This document shows positions 26,781 through 34,378 of a stretch of DNA of 64,000 nucleotides, piece by piece. The stretch is from Streptococcus oralis (GTDB lineage Bacteria > Bacillota > Bacilli > Lactobacillales > Streptococcaceae), in assembly GCF_001578935.1 (NCBI RefSeq), contig NZ_KQ969522.1, positions 170,710 through 234,709 on the forward strand, read 5' to 3'. The notes beneath the pieces are model-generated. The model ran no database searches and had not been told where the DNA came from. It saw only the letters and a program-made list of their open reading frames with translations. Made by a program: the position numbers and the translations under genes. Numbering within the stretch: position 1 is the stretch's first letter; each line of letters begins with the position of its first letter.

Positions 26781-27527
26781 CTAGTTCACCTGCATGATAT
26801 TCTTAGCCATGCGTTGGCTGCCAAAGAGCATAATGATGTAAATGATTCCTTTTGCAATGGCTACGAGTGCAGTTATAAAAGCTCCAGTCTTGCTAAGTGT
26901 CAATAAATCATTCGTGACAACAGCTGGATAAAGCATGGTCACAACCACTAAAATCAATCCCTGAAGGACAGCAGCAGCATAGAGCTTAAAGAAACCGAGG
27001 CAGATCGGGCGTAAGCTATCCACCATGTAACAAGCGACAATAATTTTAGCGATTCCCTTATACGTGTAAAGCGTAAAGGAGCGTAACAAGATCAACAACT
27101 TAGTCGATATCTGACCGACAAAATCAACAACCGCATAAACAATTTTAAAGAATGATTTCTCAATCATACCCAAACCTTTAAAATCTGGTGGCTCAGAACT
27201 GAAAGGATCTGTAGCATTCTTGGCTACTAACTTAATGATAACATTGAACAACCATGACAAGGCATCAAAAATTGCGTCAACATAGAGGATAAAAAAGAGC
27301 GCAATAGCATATTTGAGGATTTCTTCAATCCAAAGCTGAAAAGACAGCTCCCCACCATTGCTTTTAAGTTGTTGGTGCCAATTCATGAGGTTGATCCCCA
27401 TAAAAAGGAGAAGAAGCAAAATTGCTACCTTCTCCATCGATCCCGAAACAGTTTCCATCAATTCATAGGCTGTCGCATTATAGTCTTTCAGACTCATGGT
27501 TAGTTGATCAAGTGTGGATTGGTCCAT
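26781..27527 (-). CDS. Polytopic VirB6/TrbL-like channel protein (PrgH-like)
   Basis: This 248-aa protein has about five to six membrane segments, including VAILLLLLFMGINLM near 32-46, YAIALFFILYV near 73-83, FKLYAAAVLQGLILVVVTML and a C-terminal FITALVAIAKGIIYIIMLFG. Such VirB6-like subunits form the membrane pore of Gram-positive conjugation systems. Its place upstream of the 77-aa, PrgI and VirB4 genes fits PrgH. It is separated by 27 bases from the 74-aa gene. Confidence 0.85.
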   Translation of the reverse strand: MDQSTLDQLTMSLKDYNATAYELMETVSGSMEKVAILLLLLFMGINLMNWHQQLKSNGGELSFQLWIEEILKYAIALFFILYVDAIFDALSWLFNVIIKLVAKNATDPFSSEPPDFKGLGMIEKSFFKIVYAVVDFVGQISTKLLILLRSFTLYTYKGIAKIIVACYMVDSLRPICLGFFKLYAAAVLQGLILVVVTMLYPAVVTNDLLTLSKTGAFITALVAIAKGIIYIIMLFGSQRMAKNIMQVN

Positions 27528-27554
27528 AAAACCACCTCCTCTTTCTTCTTCATC

Positions 27555-27779
27555 CTAACCAAGAGATTGAAGACCTGTTGCTAAAGCTGTAAAGAGGGCT
27601 TTTAGAACGGCACCTAAAAGTGCACCTAGTATCAAACTTTGGATTCCTTTATCCTTCTTATCATCCAATTCACGTTTGATTCCTACTGCTAAGTCCCAGG
27701 CACCCCAAGCGGCCCAACCAATACCGATAATCCCACCGATATTTCCAATTTTGTTAATAAAATCTACAACTGCATCCAT
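27555..27779 (-). CDS. Small hydrophobic T4SS protein (PrgF/VirB2-like)
   Basis: This 74-aa protein has two hydrophobic helices, near residues 12-31 (IGGIIGIGWAAWGAWDLAVG) and 46-66, joined by a charged loop (KRELDDKKDKG). This arrangement resembles VirB2 or PrgF-type small channel or pilin-like proteins. It is the first gene after an internal terminator-like hairpin and precedes the VirB6-like gene. The family call is by size, topology and order. Confidence 0.7.
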   Translation of the reverse strand: MDAVVDFINKIGNIGGIIGIGWAAWGAWDLAVGIKRELDDKKDKGIQSLILGALLGAVLKALFTALATGLQSLG

Positions 27780-27808
27780 TATTTTTTTCTCACTTTCTTT
27801 TTATAAAA

Positions 27809-27835
27809 AGGTACTAAGAAAATTCCTTAGCACCT
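27809..27835 (-). terminator. Internal terminator/attenuator within the T4SS operon
   Basis: AGGTACTAAG (27809-27818) pairs with CTTAGCACCT (27826-27835) except for one position, with a seven-base loop, and the minus strand continues with ACCTTTTTATAAAA. It lies between the 168-aa membrane protein gene and the VirB2-like gene. It may reduce transcription into the channel genes. Confidence 0.7.
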
Positions 27836-27852
27836 ACATTGTTTATTCAATA

Positions 27853-28341
27853 CTATGTTTCATCCGTTGGACGAAAGGTTAGAGAGAGGGCTGTAATCAC
27901 AGCTAAGACAACGATAATAGTTGTTTCCCACCAATAGTAGATGGGGACCTTTTGAGGAAAGAAAAAGTTAGTCATAAGCCAATCTAACTGCTTCTCTACA
28001 TCTGCAGAGGGACCTGATTTTGTTATCCAAAAATATATTTCCCAAAAAGCAGCATAGCCTAGGACAACTACAATCTTAAATACTACCCATCCAATTGCTG
28101 TCGCAATCAAGCTCTTAATCAGATTAAAGATAAAGAGGAGAAACATGAGTGGAGTCGCAACCATCAAAACGGCAGCTCTCGCAATTACACTCGGTAGATT
28201 CTTTATTCCTGACCAGATGGCTTTTCCTAGCCAACGGAGGCCTTTTTTCCACTTCTTCTCTTCTTCAGGCTTAGTGACTTCTGATTTTTTTTGAGTTGGA
28301 GTGTAGTATCTATATCCACTTCTAGTCACATGGGTATCCAT
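27853..28341 (-). CDS. Membrane protein at the head of the T4SS operon
   Basis: The product is about 162 aa, with a basic soluble N-terminus and three hydrophobic stretches: AVLMVATPLMFLLFIFNLI, the following AIGWVVFKIVVVLGYAAFW, and TTIIVVLAVITALSLTF near the end. I choose the ATG at 28341 (MDTHVTRSGYRYY) since AAAGGA lies eight bases ahead. An upstream ATG at 28359 would add six residues and uses a GAGGGGG site that lies in a hairpin. No family is recognised with certainty; position suggests a PrgD/PrgE-region counterpart. Confidence 0.75.
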   Translation of the reverse strand: MDTHVTRSGYRYYTPTQKKSEVTKPEEEKKWKKGLRWLGKAIWSGIKNLPSVIARAAVLMVATPLMFLLFIFNLIKSLIATAIGWVVFKIVVVLGYAAFWEIYFWITKSGPSADVEKQLDWLMTNFFFPQKVPIYYWWETTIIVVLAVITALSLTFRPTDET

Positions 28342-28366
28342 TTTCGTGTCCTTTCTCATCTCTCTT

Positions 28367-28408
28367 CCCCCTCTTTTTTATGGCTTCATTATACCATAGA
28401 TGAGGGGG
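28367..28408 (-). promoter_or_regulatory. Promoter within a hairpin upstream of the T4SS operon
   Basis: On the minus strand an extended -10 TGGTATAAT (TATAAT at 28388-28393) has only a weak -35. GAGGGGG (28402-28408) and CCCCCTC (28367-28373) on the plus strand are complementary and enclose the -10 region, with ATGG/CCAT extending the pairing. A transcript starting at this promoter loses one arm; a read-through transcript from the adhesin gene would form the hairpin. Confidence 0.55.
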
Positions 28409-28422
28409 AATTTCTAGATGTT

Positions 28423-31400
28423 CTATTTTTTATGTTTACGAAGCCCTGCAAGACTCAACAATCCCAAAAACATTCCCCAAGTTGGAAGCATGCTTGCTGC
28501 TGTTCCAGTGTTTGGCAGTGATTGTTTTGGTTTTCCTGGTTCTTCAGGTTTTGGTGGTTCTGGAGTGTGGGTTGTTACCTTGGCAGTCATTTCTTGTCCA
28601 TTGACAATATTGACAAAAGTATTCTCAACTTCTCCAGCTGCAATGCGTTCCACTTCGATGTAGAAGTCTGCATCAAAGGTTCCTTTAACTCCTAAAGAGT
28701 TTAGGAAGTCTTGGTTAATAACATAAGACCATTTGCCTCCTTTGGCATCCCACTTAACAGTCACAAGTTTCTTGATGAACTCTGAATTGGTATCTTGGTT
28801 GAACTCAAAGGTAAAGGCATAAGAGGCACCTTTGGCAATCTTATCGCCTGCCTTAACCACTTTACCATCCTTCAGGATAACATCGTAAGGTAAGGTTAGA
28901 TCTTTTTCTGCTGTGTATTCTGTACCCTTGATGATACCTTTCCAATTACCAGTATAGCGGTCATGTTTCGTATCGAGTTTATCCAGACCATCATATTGGT
29001 ACAATGTATCATGTTTTTCTGGAACAGTTACTCCATCAAGAAGGTACTGAACAAAATCACCTATCTGGACTTCTTTGCCATCAAGGACTTTCTTGCCAGT
29101 TCTATCAAGTACATGTTTTTCTGGCTTAACATTTGGAACTTCAACTGTTACAAGATTCGACTGATAGCTATTCCCAAAATCGATTTGTTTAAAATCGTTC
29201 TTCACGATCTCTCCCTCTTTTACTAAGAGTTTAGCTGAAAGATCAATCGTCACATTTTTATTTTGCTTCACGTAATTGTTGTAGAAGCTCGCAGAGTCTT
29301 TTGCAACCCAAAGATAAAATTCACCTTTAGGTGCCAAGTTCAATTCCTTCAAAATCTTATTGATTGCATCTGTACGTCCTTTGTCTGAAAGCACGTGATA
29401 CATATCAAAGAGCTCTTTCACATCTTTCCCTGCAGCCGTCATCGTAATCTTGTCATGGTCAACTGTGAAGGCTTTGTCTTGAACATCATCAAAGATTCCA
29501 AACTTCTTACCAAGTGCTTGCGCTGAAGCAAGAGTTTTGGTATATGGGCTATAATCTGTTGTCAAACGGAAGGTCACGTTGCGGTCAAATGTTGTCGCAC
29601 CGTTGATATCCTTACCAGAATGATCTAACACAGCTTTGACTGGTTTTGGTGGTTTCGGCGTATAGTTTGTTACAGTGTTTGAGTAAGCCTCGTAGTTATT
29701 CACTAACACTTTATAAGTGTTATCATAGAATCCCTTGTCATAGATTGGCTTCCAGGTAATCACTGGAGCTTCTAAGCGTTTCCCTTCGTAAGTTGCAGTA
29801 AAGGTATAAGTGTTCTTTTCTGCATCATAGGCAACGCCCCATCCTGCTTTCTCTGCAGTTGCTTTTGTGACAGCTACATCAGGAACAGCACCAGTTTCAA
29901 GTGGATCAATGATGGTAATCTTGTCCCCTTTTTTAAGGTTCGCATAGATATTATCATGGGTCAATGTATAGGTCTGAGTAGCGTTTTTAGCTACTGTTTG
30001 GCCATCTGTATTGGTCTTATCTGTATCTGCTACAGATTTGCTGACAACTGGCTTATACTGCAATTTATAACCGTGATAGCTTGCAGATAATTTCTGATTT
30101 TTGGTTTCAGAGAGAGTTTTAAGAGTCAAGGTTGGTCTGACTGGATTCTTTGTATTAACCAATTCGGCTGATACAGGTTCAGTTTTGACAGGCTTCACAG
30201 TTGTTTTTGTGATAGTTGCAGTAGCTGGAACTTCAACAACTGGAGTTACAACCTTCGTATTCAAAGCAAACCAGTATGTCTGTCCTGCTGGTGTTGCAGA
30301 GCCATCCCATTGAGCAAAATCAGTAGTGAAATCAGTACCTTCAGTGAAGACACCGAGTGCTGCTCCTTTATATTGATAAGAAGAGTCAGAAGTATCCCAT
30401 GTAACCCCTACATTTTCCTCTGTATTATAGTTATCAGCATAGTTGTAACCATCGTTTTTATGATATGTTACAGTTGAACCGTTAATCTCAACATTTTTAC
30501 CATTAACTGCTCCAGCACCTTCCCAACCAATTATGTTATAGTTAAGAGATGAATAAGTTATACTTGCTGGAGTTTTTTCTGAAGCAGTGAACACTACTTC
30601 TTTACCATCAACATTGTAGTAATAAGTGTCAGTCACCCTAAACTTCATGTAATCCGAAGTATCACCAGTACCATCATTACGAGCCACTACAAAGCCTTCT
30701 GTTGGATCATTCAAAACGTATACATCATTCAAGCCCGTTTTCCCTTGGTTAAGGATTTCAAATTTGCGATGGATACGAGAAATAGCATGCTTTGAACCAT
30801 CTGCAGTTGAAACGGTTAAACCTTTTAAGCCTGTGTAGTCAATTTCAGTTTTCCAGCCATTACCAACATCCTTATATTTTAAGACTTTGGTAGAATCAAG
30901 AATACGACCATATCCTGAAGAACCACTTGAGGAAGCAATATAACTTGTCGTTACTACTGTTGAACCTGAAGCAGATGACTTCACTGTTGCTTCAGGATTA
31001 GCTGTTGCAAGACTAAGAGCCTGTAAGACAACCTCTTTTGTGTACCCTTCCGTACTTGTTTTAGATTGAAGTTCATTGTATTTCTTCTGCCAGTCTGCTT
31101 GTGCTTGCTTAGCTTTGTCATAAGCTGCTTGGTTTTGTTTCCCAATTTGCTTCGCTTCATCTGCTGAAGAAACTTCTTGTGTTTTAGAAGTTAAAAGTAC
31201 ACCAGAATTTTTCAAATCAGCTGATTTGCGATCAGCATCTTGATTGACTTGTTCACTAGCATTCTTCTTCTCTGTGTAGGCAGCCATAATCGCTTTGTTA
31301 AGCTCAACTTTTCCTTTTGCAGCTGCAATAGCCTGTTCATTTTTCTTTTGTAGATCCTCTACTTCTTTGACTGAAGAAACGGTATGTGTCACGACCTTAA

Positions 31401-32172
31401 CATCAACTTTTTCTTTCTTCAGCTGTTCAGATGCGCTTTCTACCGCTTTGTTTAAGGTAGTAGCTTGCTTCACAGTCGCATCATACTTCCCTTTTTCAAC
31501 CAGGTAATCTGCTACTGCTTTCTTGTTCTCTAACAAGACCTGTTTAGCTGTTTGAGTAGCTTTCTTGTTTTGGGCTGCTGAACCATCTGTGGCAGTCGAA
31601 CCGTCATTGGTCACTGTGACAGCTGTTGCCCCTTCATGTTTGGCTTTTTCATCCGCTACAAATTGATTGTTAGCTTGGATGGCTTTCTGTGCTTCCTTGA
31701 AAGCTTCGTTGTTTTGAACTTGTTTTGTAGTTGTGGCTTCAAGTTCCTGAACTTGTTTATCCTGATCTTGTTTAATCTCAGACTTAGACTGTTCAAGTTT
31801 TGGAGCAGTGGTATCTGTCCCCTTGTCAACTGATTGAGTCTCAGAAACATTTACCCCTGCTTCTCTTGCTTTTCCAGCTGCCTTAGTAACTACTCCATTA
31901 TCAATCGCTACAGACTGGCTTCCTGTTGTTTTACCAGCCTGCTTAGCGTAAGCATTGTTATCATTCTTGCTCTCTGGTTGCACGGTTTCAGCTGATTTAC
32001 TTTCTTCAACCACTGTAGCGCTATCTGATTTTTGATCAGCTGGCTTTACCTCATCCGCAAGTACGGCTCCGGTTGAAAAGGCAATAGCCCCTGCGATTGC
32101 AATTCCTGATACTAAACCTTTCGCCCATTTTTTCTTACGGAAATATCCGTATCCTTGTTTCTTTTCTGTCAT
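28423..32172 (-). CDS. Antigen I/II-family LPXTG adhesin with GbpC domain (PrgB-like aggregation substance)
   Basis: This 1249-aa surface protein has a signal peptide (KKWAKGLVSGIAIAGAIAFS, cleaved near VLADE), a helical Ala/Lys/Gln-rich stalk over about 60-400, a GbpC/Spa lectin-like domain over about 410-650 (SGSSGYGRILDSTKVLKYKD; WEGAGAVNGKNVEING), a short linker in place of long proline repeats, and C-terminal antigen I/II-type isopeptide domains (YKPVVSKSVADTDK; HVLDRTGKKVLDGKEVQIGD). The anchor is LPNTG, a hydrophobic span and RKHKK. Its place ahead of the T4SS genes matches PrgB of pCF10, which mediates donor-recipient contact. AAAGGAG precedes the start. Confidence 0.92.
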   Translation of the reverse strand: MTEKKQGYGYFRKKKWAKGLVSGIAIAGAIAFSTGAVLADEVKPADQKSDSATVVEESKSAETVQPESKNDNNAYAKQAGKTTGSQSVAIDNGVVTKAAGKAREAGVNVSETQSVDKGTDTTAPKLEQSKSEIKQDQDKQVQELEATTTKQVQNNEAFKEAQKAIQANNQFVADEKAKHEGATAVTVTNDGSTATDGSAAQNKKATQTAKQVLLENKKAVADYLVEKGKYDATVKQATTLNKAVESASEQLKKEKVDVKVVTHTVSSVKEVEDLQKKNEQAIAAAKGKVELNKAIMAAYTEKKNASEQVNQDADRKSADLKNSGVLLTSKTQEVSSADEAKQIGKQNQAAYDKAKQAQADWQKKYNELQSKTSTEGYTKEVVLQALSLATANPEATVKSSASGSTVVTTSYIASSSGSSGYGRILDSTKVLKYKDVGNGWKTEIDYTGLKGLTVSTADGSKHAISRIHRKFEILNQGKTGLNDVYVLNDPTEGFVVARNDGTGDTSDYMKFRVTDTYYYNVDGKEVVFTASEKTPASITYSSLNYNIIGWEGAGAVNGKNVEINGSTVTYHKNDGYNYADNYNTEENVGVTWDTSDSSYQYKGAALGVFTEGTDFTTDFAQWDGSATPAGQTYWFALNTKVVTPVVEVPATATITKTTVKPVKTEPVSAELVNTKNPVRPTLTLKTLSETKNQKLSASYHGYKLQYKPVVSKSVADTDKTNTDGQTVAKNATQTYTLTHDNIYANLKKGDKITIIDPLETGAVPDVAVTKATAEKAGWGVAYDAEKNTYTFTATYEGKRLEAPVITWKPIYDKGFYDNTYKVLVNNYEAYSNTVTNYTPKPPKPVKAVLDHSGKDINGATTFDRNVTFRLTTDYSPYTKTLASAQALGKKFGIFDDVQDKAFTVDHDKITMTAAGKDVKELFDMYHVLSDKGRTDAINKILKELNLAPKGEFYLWVAKDSASFYNNYVKQNKNVTIDLSAKLLVKEGEIVKNDFKQIDFGNSYQSNLVTVEVPNVKPEKHVLDRTGKKVLDGKEVQIGDFVQYLLDGVTVPEKHDTLYQYDGLDKLDTKHDRYTGNWKGIIKGTEYTAEKDLTLPYDVILKDGKVVKAGDKIAKGASYAFTFEFNQDTNSEFIKKLVTVKWDAKGGKWSYVINQDFLNSLGVKGTFDADFYIEVERIAAGEVENTFVNIVNGQEMTAKVTTHTPEPPKPEEPGKPKQSLPNTGTAASMLPTWGMFLGLLSLAGLRKHKK

Positions 32173-32193
32173 CGGTTCGTCTCCTTTACTTGA

Positions 32194-32952
32194 TTAAAAT
32201 AATTTTTTCTTGTAGAAGTAGCCAACTGCGGTCAACAACATCCCACCAATAGCTCCTAGAATGCTTTCTGCTGTCCCAGTGTTTGGAAGTGTTTTGAGCT
32301 TGCCATCTTTATCAGTGATAGAAATAGTCTTATCTTCGTTAAGGCTTCCCCCTACTTCTTCAGGAGCCACTACAGAACCATCTGAGAGAACCACGTTCCC
32401 GTTTTGTGTGCTGACGACGGAAGCTCCTGTGTTGGTTTGAACTGGCTCTTTGGTTACATCATGCACCACTTGACCTGTCGAAGTGGAAGTTGTGCCAATT
32501 TGTGATGTACCTTGCTGGTTGGCTTGGTCAGTTGTTTGTGGTTTTTCAGGCTTTTCAGCTGGAACACCGTCAAGACTTTCAGCATCGTCTTTCCCTTGTG
32601 GTTTATCTGAAGGTGTTGGCTTATCAGTTGGGACACCATCCAAGCTCTCCGCATCGTCCTTGCCTTGCGGTTTCTCTGGTGTTACTGGCTTGTCAGTTGG
32701 GACACCGTCCAAGCTCTCCGCATCGTCCTTCCCTTGCGGTGCGCTTGGAGTGGTTGGATCAACTGGAGTAACAGAAGGATCTGTTGGTTGAACTGCTGGA
32801 GTTTCTGTATCTGTTGAGGTAGTTGGTGTAACCACTTCTGTTGTTGGAGCAGAAGAATCAATTGGTGTCACTTCGTCTGCTGCTACATAGCCAGCTTGTG
32901 CAAGTGCGATAGTTGAAAGTGCGAGTGTAGCTAATACTTGTTTCTTGTTCAT
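32194..32952 (-). CDS. LPXTG surface protein with 23-residue repeats (PrgC-like)
   Basis: This 252-aa protein has a signal peptide (residues 1-26, ending GYVAADE), a Pro/Thr/Val-rich segment, three tandem copies of a 23-residue unit beginning PQGKDDAESLDGVP, a less repetitive segment and an LPNTGTAES sorting signal followed by a hydrophobic span and YKKKLF. It is probably exported and sortase-anchored. It lies just upstream of the PrgB-like gene, while in pCF10 a similar repeat protein, PrgC, accompanies PrgB. The repeats may act as a stalk. No binding domain is recognised. Confidence 0.88.
   Translation of the reverse strand: MNKKQVLATLALSTIALAQAGYVAADEVTPIDSSAPTTEVVTPTTSTDTETPAVQPTDPSVTPVDPTTPSAPQGKDDAESLDGVPTDKPVTPEKPQGKDDAESLDGVPTDKPTPSDKPQGKDDAESLDGVPAEKPEKPQTTDQANQQGTSQIGTTSTSTGQVVHDVTKEPVQTNTGASVVSTQNGNVVLSDGSVVAPEEVGGSLNEDKTISITDKDGKLKTLPNTGTAESILGAIGGMLLTAVGYFYKKKLF
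32562..32745 (-). repeat. Three tandem 69-bp coding repeats
   Basis: GGACACC(G/A)TCCAAGCT-type unit starts recur at 32562, 32631 and 32700, a strict 69-bp period. The two right-hand copies are the most alike. Copy number is likely to vary by slippage. Confidence 0.85.
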
Positions 32953-32970
32953 TTTGATTTTTCCTTTTCT

Positions 32971-33273
32971 TTATTTATTTTTCGGGTTATAACCTTTTCC
33001 AGTTAAACGAAGCTCCATTCCTGATGGTGTCTTAACTTTTCGAGCTATAACTTGAGCATCTCTCTTAATAGTGCGAATTTGATCATAAACCTTTTTATAA
33101 GGCAAATGAAATTCAACATCCCTTAAAAGACCGTCTACGTATCCTCTAGCCTGTTTGACTGCATAGTCTGGCTTCAGAATAAGGTCTGTGCCGTCCTCTA
33201 AGCGAGCTGTCGCACCTCCTTGTTTTCCTAAGTTTTTTAAGTCCTTTAGGCGGACGGTTATTTCATCTGTCAT
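32971..33273 (-). CDS. Small protein heading the adhesin operon, function unknown
   Basis: This 100-aa soluble protein (MTDEITVRLKDLKNLGKQGG to LTGKGYNPKNK) has a mixed strand/helix pattern and a basic C-terminus (AQVIARKVKTPSGMELRLTGKG). AAGGAG precedes the ATG. It is the first gene after the structured leader at 33274-33563 and is followed by both LPXTG genes. In pCF10 a small regulator (PrgU) is encoded beside prgB and limits its toxic overproduction; position makes a comparable role possible, but I see no sequence signature that proves it. Confidence 0.75.
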   Translation of the reverse strand: MTDEITVRLKDLKNLGKQGGATARLEDGTDLILKPDYAVKQARGYVDGLLRDVEFHLPYKKVYDQIRTIKRDAQVIARKVKTPSGMELRLTGKGYNPKNK

Positions 33274-33563
33274 AGATTTCTCCTTGAAGTTGAAAGGCGA
33301 AAATTACGCCGTGCTGTGTAAAAACGTATTTTTACATCGGTATTTCATACGCTGGGTTTATAGTCTAGGAACCCTTACTCCTTCAGCTTATGACCATTGT
33401 CATGCTTTTTCGTTCAGTGGCTGGACTAGATATCCTTTTCTAGTTTGCTACTCGCCCCCGTTTCTTTTTTATCCATAGCCACGCTGCATCAGGGCAAGCC
33501 TTATATTCAGTTTTCAAAGATCTGTAGTTTAATGACTTCTCGGTCAATATAGATTTATCTGTA
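33274..33563 (-). ncRNA. Structured leader ahead of the adhesin/transfer genes
   Basis: This 290-base stretch has no plausible gene but contains five hairpins: ACTAGA/TCTAGT (33425-33444), ATGAC/GTCAT (33390-33403), GGGTT/AACCC (33354-33374), TGTAAAAA/TTTTTACA (33317-33336) and GGCG/CGCC (33296-33310). The last two lie close to the start codon at 33273. It may be a cis-acting leader or attenuator that controls the adhesin operon, as the prgQ leader does in pCF10. I do not recognise an RNA family. Confidence 0.5.
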
Positions 33564-33779
33564 CTAGGTTTGGTCCGATTCTGATCCTAACAGGTAGTCA
33601 ATAGTTACCCCAAAGTATTCTGCTACTTTTTTAGCATTTTCAAGACTTATCTGACTATATCCTGTCTCCCAGTTAGATATTGTGTTGCGAAACACTCCTA
33701 TCTGATCAGCCAAAGTCTGTTGTGACAACCTGGCTTTTTTTCGTAATTCTCTGATACGATTTTGTGTTTGTTTCCTCAC
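33564..33779 (-). CDS. Cro/CI-type helix-turn-helix regulator
   Basis: This 71-aa protein is a compact XRE-family DNA binder. The helix-turn-helix lies at residues about 14-40 (KKARLSQQTLADQIGVFRNTI) with the downstream SNWETGYSQISLENAKKVAEYF signature split over the rest. It starts with GTG at 33779, supported by AAGGAG. It follows the 44-aa gene by two bases and closes the rep-side operon, next to the structured leader. It could repress the adhesin/transfer promoter or the rep operon. Confidence 0.9.
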   Translation of the reverse strand: MRKQTQNRIRELRKKARLSQQTLADQIGVFRNTISNWETGYSQISLENAKKVAEYFGVTIDYLLGSESDQT

Positions 33780-33781
33780 AT

Positions 33782-33916
33782 CTACTTATCTCCTTCATTA
33801 TTTGAACTTGATAGTATTTCATCATCCATCAGAGGAGCATTCTTCAGCTCCAGCATGACAAGCCCTATTCCATAAGCTAAGATCAATAATAAAGCCATTG
33901 TAACTAGTTTAAACAT
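33782..33916 (-). CDS. 44-aa single-span membrane peptide
   Basis: The ATG at 33916 follows AGGAGG with six-base spacing, making it a much better start than an upstream ATG at 33973. The 44-residue product has one hydrophobic segment (FKLVTMALLLILAYGIGLVM) and a polar acidic tail (DDEILSSSNNEGDK). It is coupled to the XRE regulator gene. It could be a regulator partner or a secreted peptide precursor. No family is recognised. Confidence 0.65.
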   Translation of the reverse strand: MFKLVTMALLLILAYGIGLVMLELKNAPLMDDEILSSSNNEGDK

Positions 33917-33939
33917 TACTATCCTCCTGATACTGTTCC

Positions 33940-34206
33940 TTATTTTATCCGATAAGTTATCTTCTTCACCCATCGAGGATTGATAGAAAACGGCGGAATC
34001 GCTGATGGAAAATTCATACTCGCTCCTGTTCCAAATGAACTTGATACCAATTTTTCTAGTTCCTCTAAGTTGGAAGTGACGGAAATACTGTCTACCGTTT
34101 TATCAAAATACTCTACAATCATTTCAATCTCTTGAACTGGTTGAGAAGGTGTAGCCTTCACAGCTTGTAATCTGTTCATTCTCTCTTGGTTATTAAACAA
34201 TCCCAT
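33940..34206 (-). CDS. Small hypothetical protein of the rep operon
   Basis: The preferred start is the ATG at 34206 (MGLFNNQERMNRLQAVKATP), with GAGG upstream and only four bases after the stop of the 55-aa gene. This gives 88 aa. An ATG at 34284 in the same frame would overlap that gene widely. Predicted helices are EIEMIVEYFDKTVDSI and NLEELEKLVSSSFG; the end is basic (PRWVKKITYRIK). There is no membrane segment. Function is unknown, and the tight spacing suggests co-expression with repA. Confidence 0.65.
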   Translation of the reverse strand: MGLFNNQERMNRLQAVKATPSQPVQEIEMIVEYFDKTVDSISVTSNLEELEKLVSSSFGTGASMNFPSAIPPFSINPRWVKKITYRIK

Positions 34207-34210
34207 GAAA

Positions 34211-34378
34211 TCAATCCTCTTTCTGTTGCCATGATGAGAAAATTTGGCTGAGTTGCTCAGCTCTTTCTTTTTTCGGTAAATCAAAAACAGCTTTAGGAAC
34301 CATGTAGATTTTCTCCTTCGGGCTACGACCTATCGTTAGCACTTTACCATCAATTGGTCTAAATTCATCTTTTAACAT
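34211..34378 (-). CDS. 55-aa protein overlapping the end of repA
   Basis: An ATG at 34378 with GGGAG eight bases ahead lies within the last codons of repA (seven-base overlap) and opens a 55-codon frame ending in TGA at 34211, four bases before the next gene. The product is basic (MLKDEFRPIDGKVLTIGRSP, later LPKKERAEQLSQIFSSW). The overlap, the ribosome binding site and the tight spacing to both neighbours support it as a real small gene. The product is not recognised. Confidence 0.65.
   Translation of the reverse strand: MLKDEFRPIDGKVLTIGRSPKEKIYMVPKAVFDLPKKERAEQLSQIFSSWQQKED

Noticed and set aside
32562..32745. CRISPR-like direct repeats
   Set aside because: The 69-bp period is in frame and encodes a regular 23-residue unit of a surface protein; there are no spacers and no cas genes.
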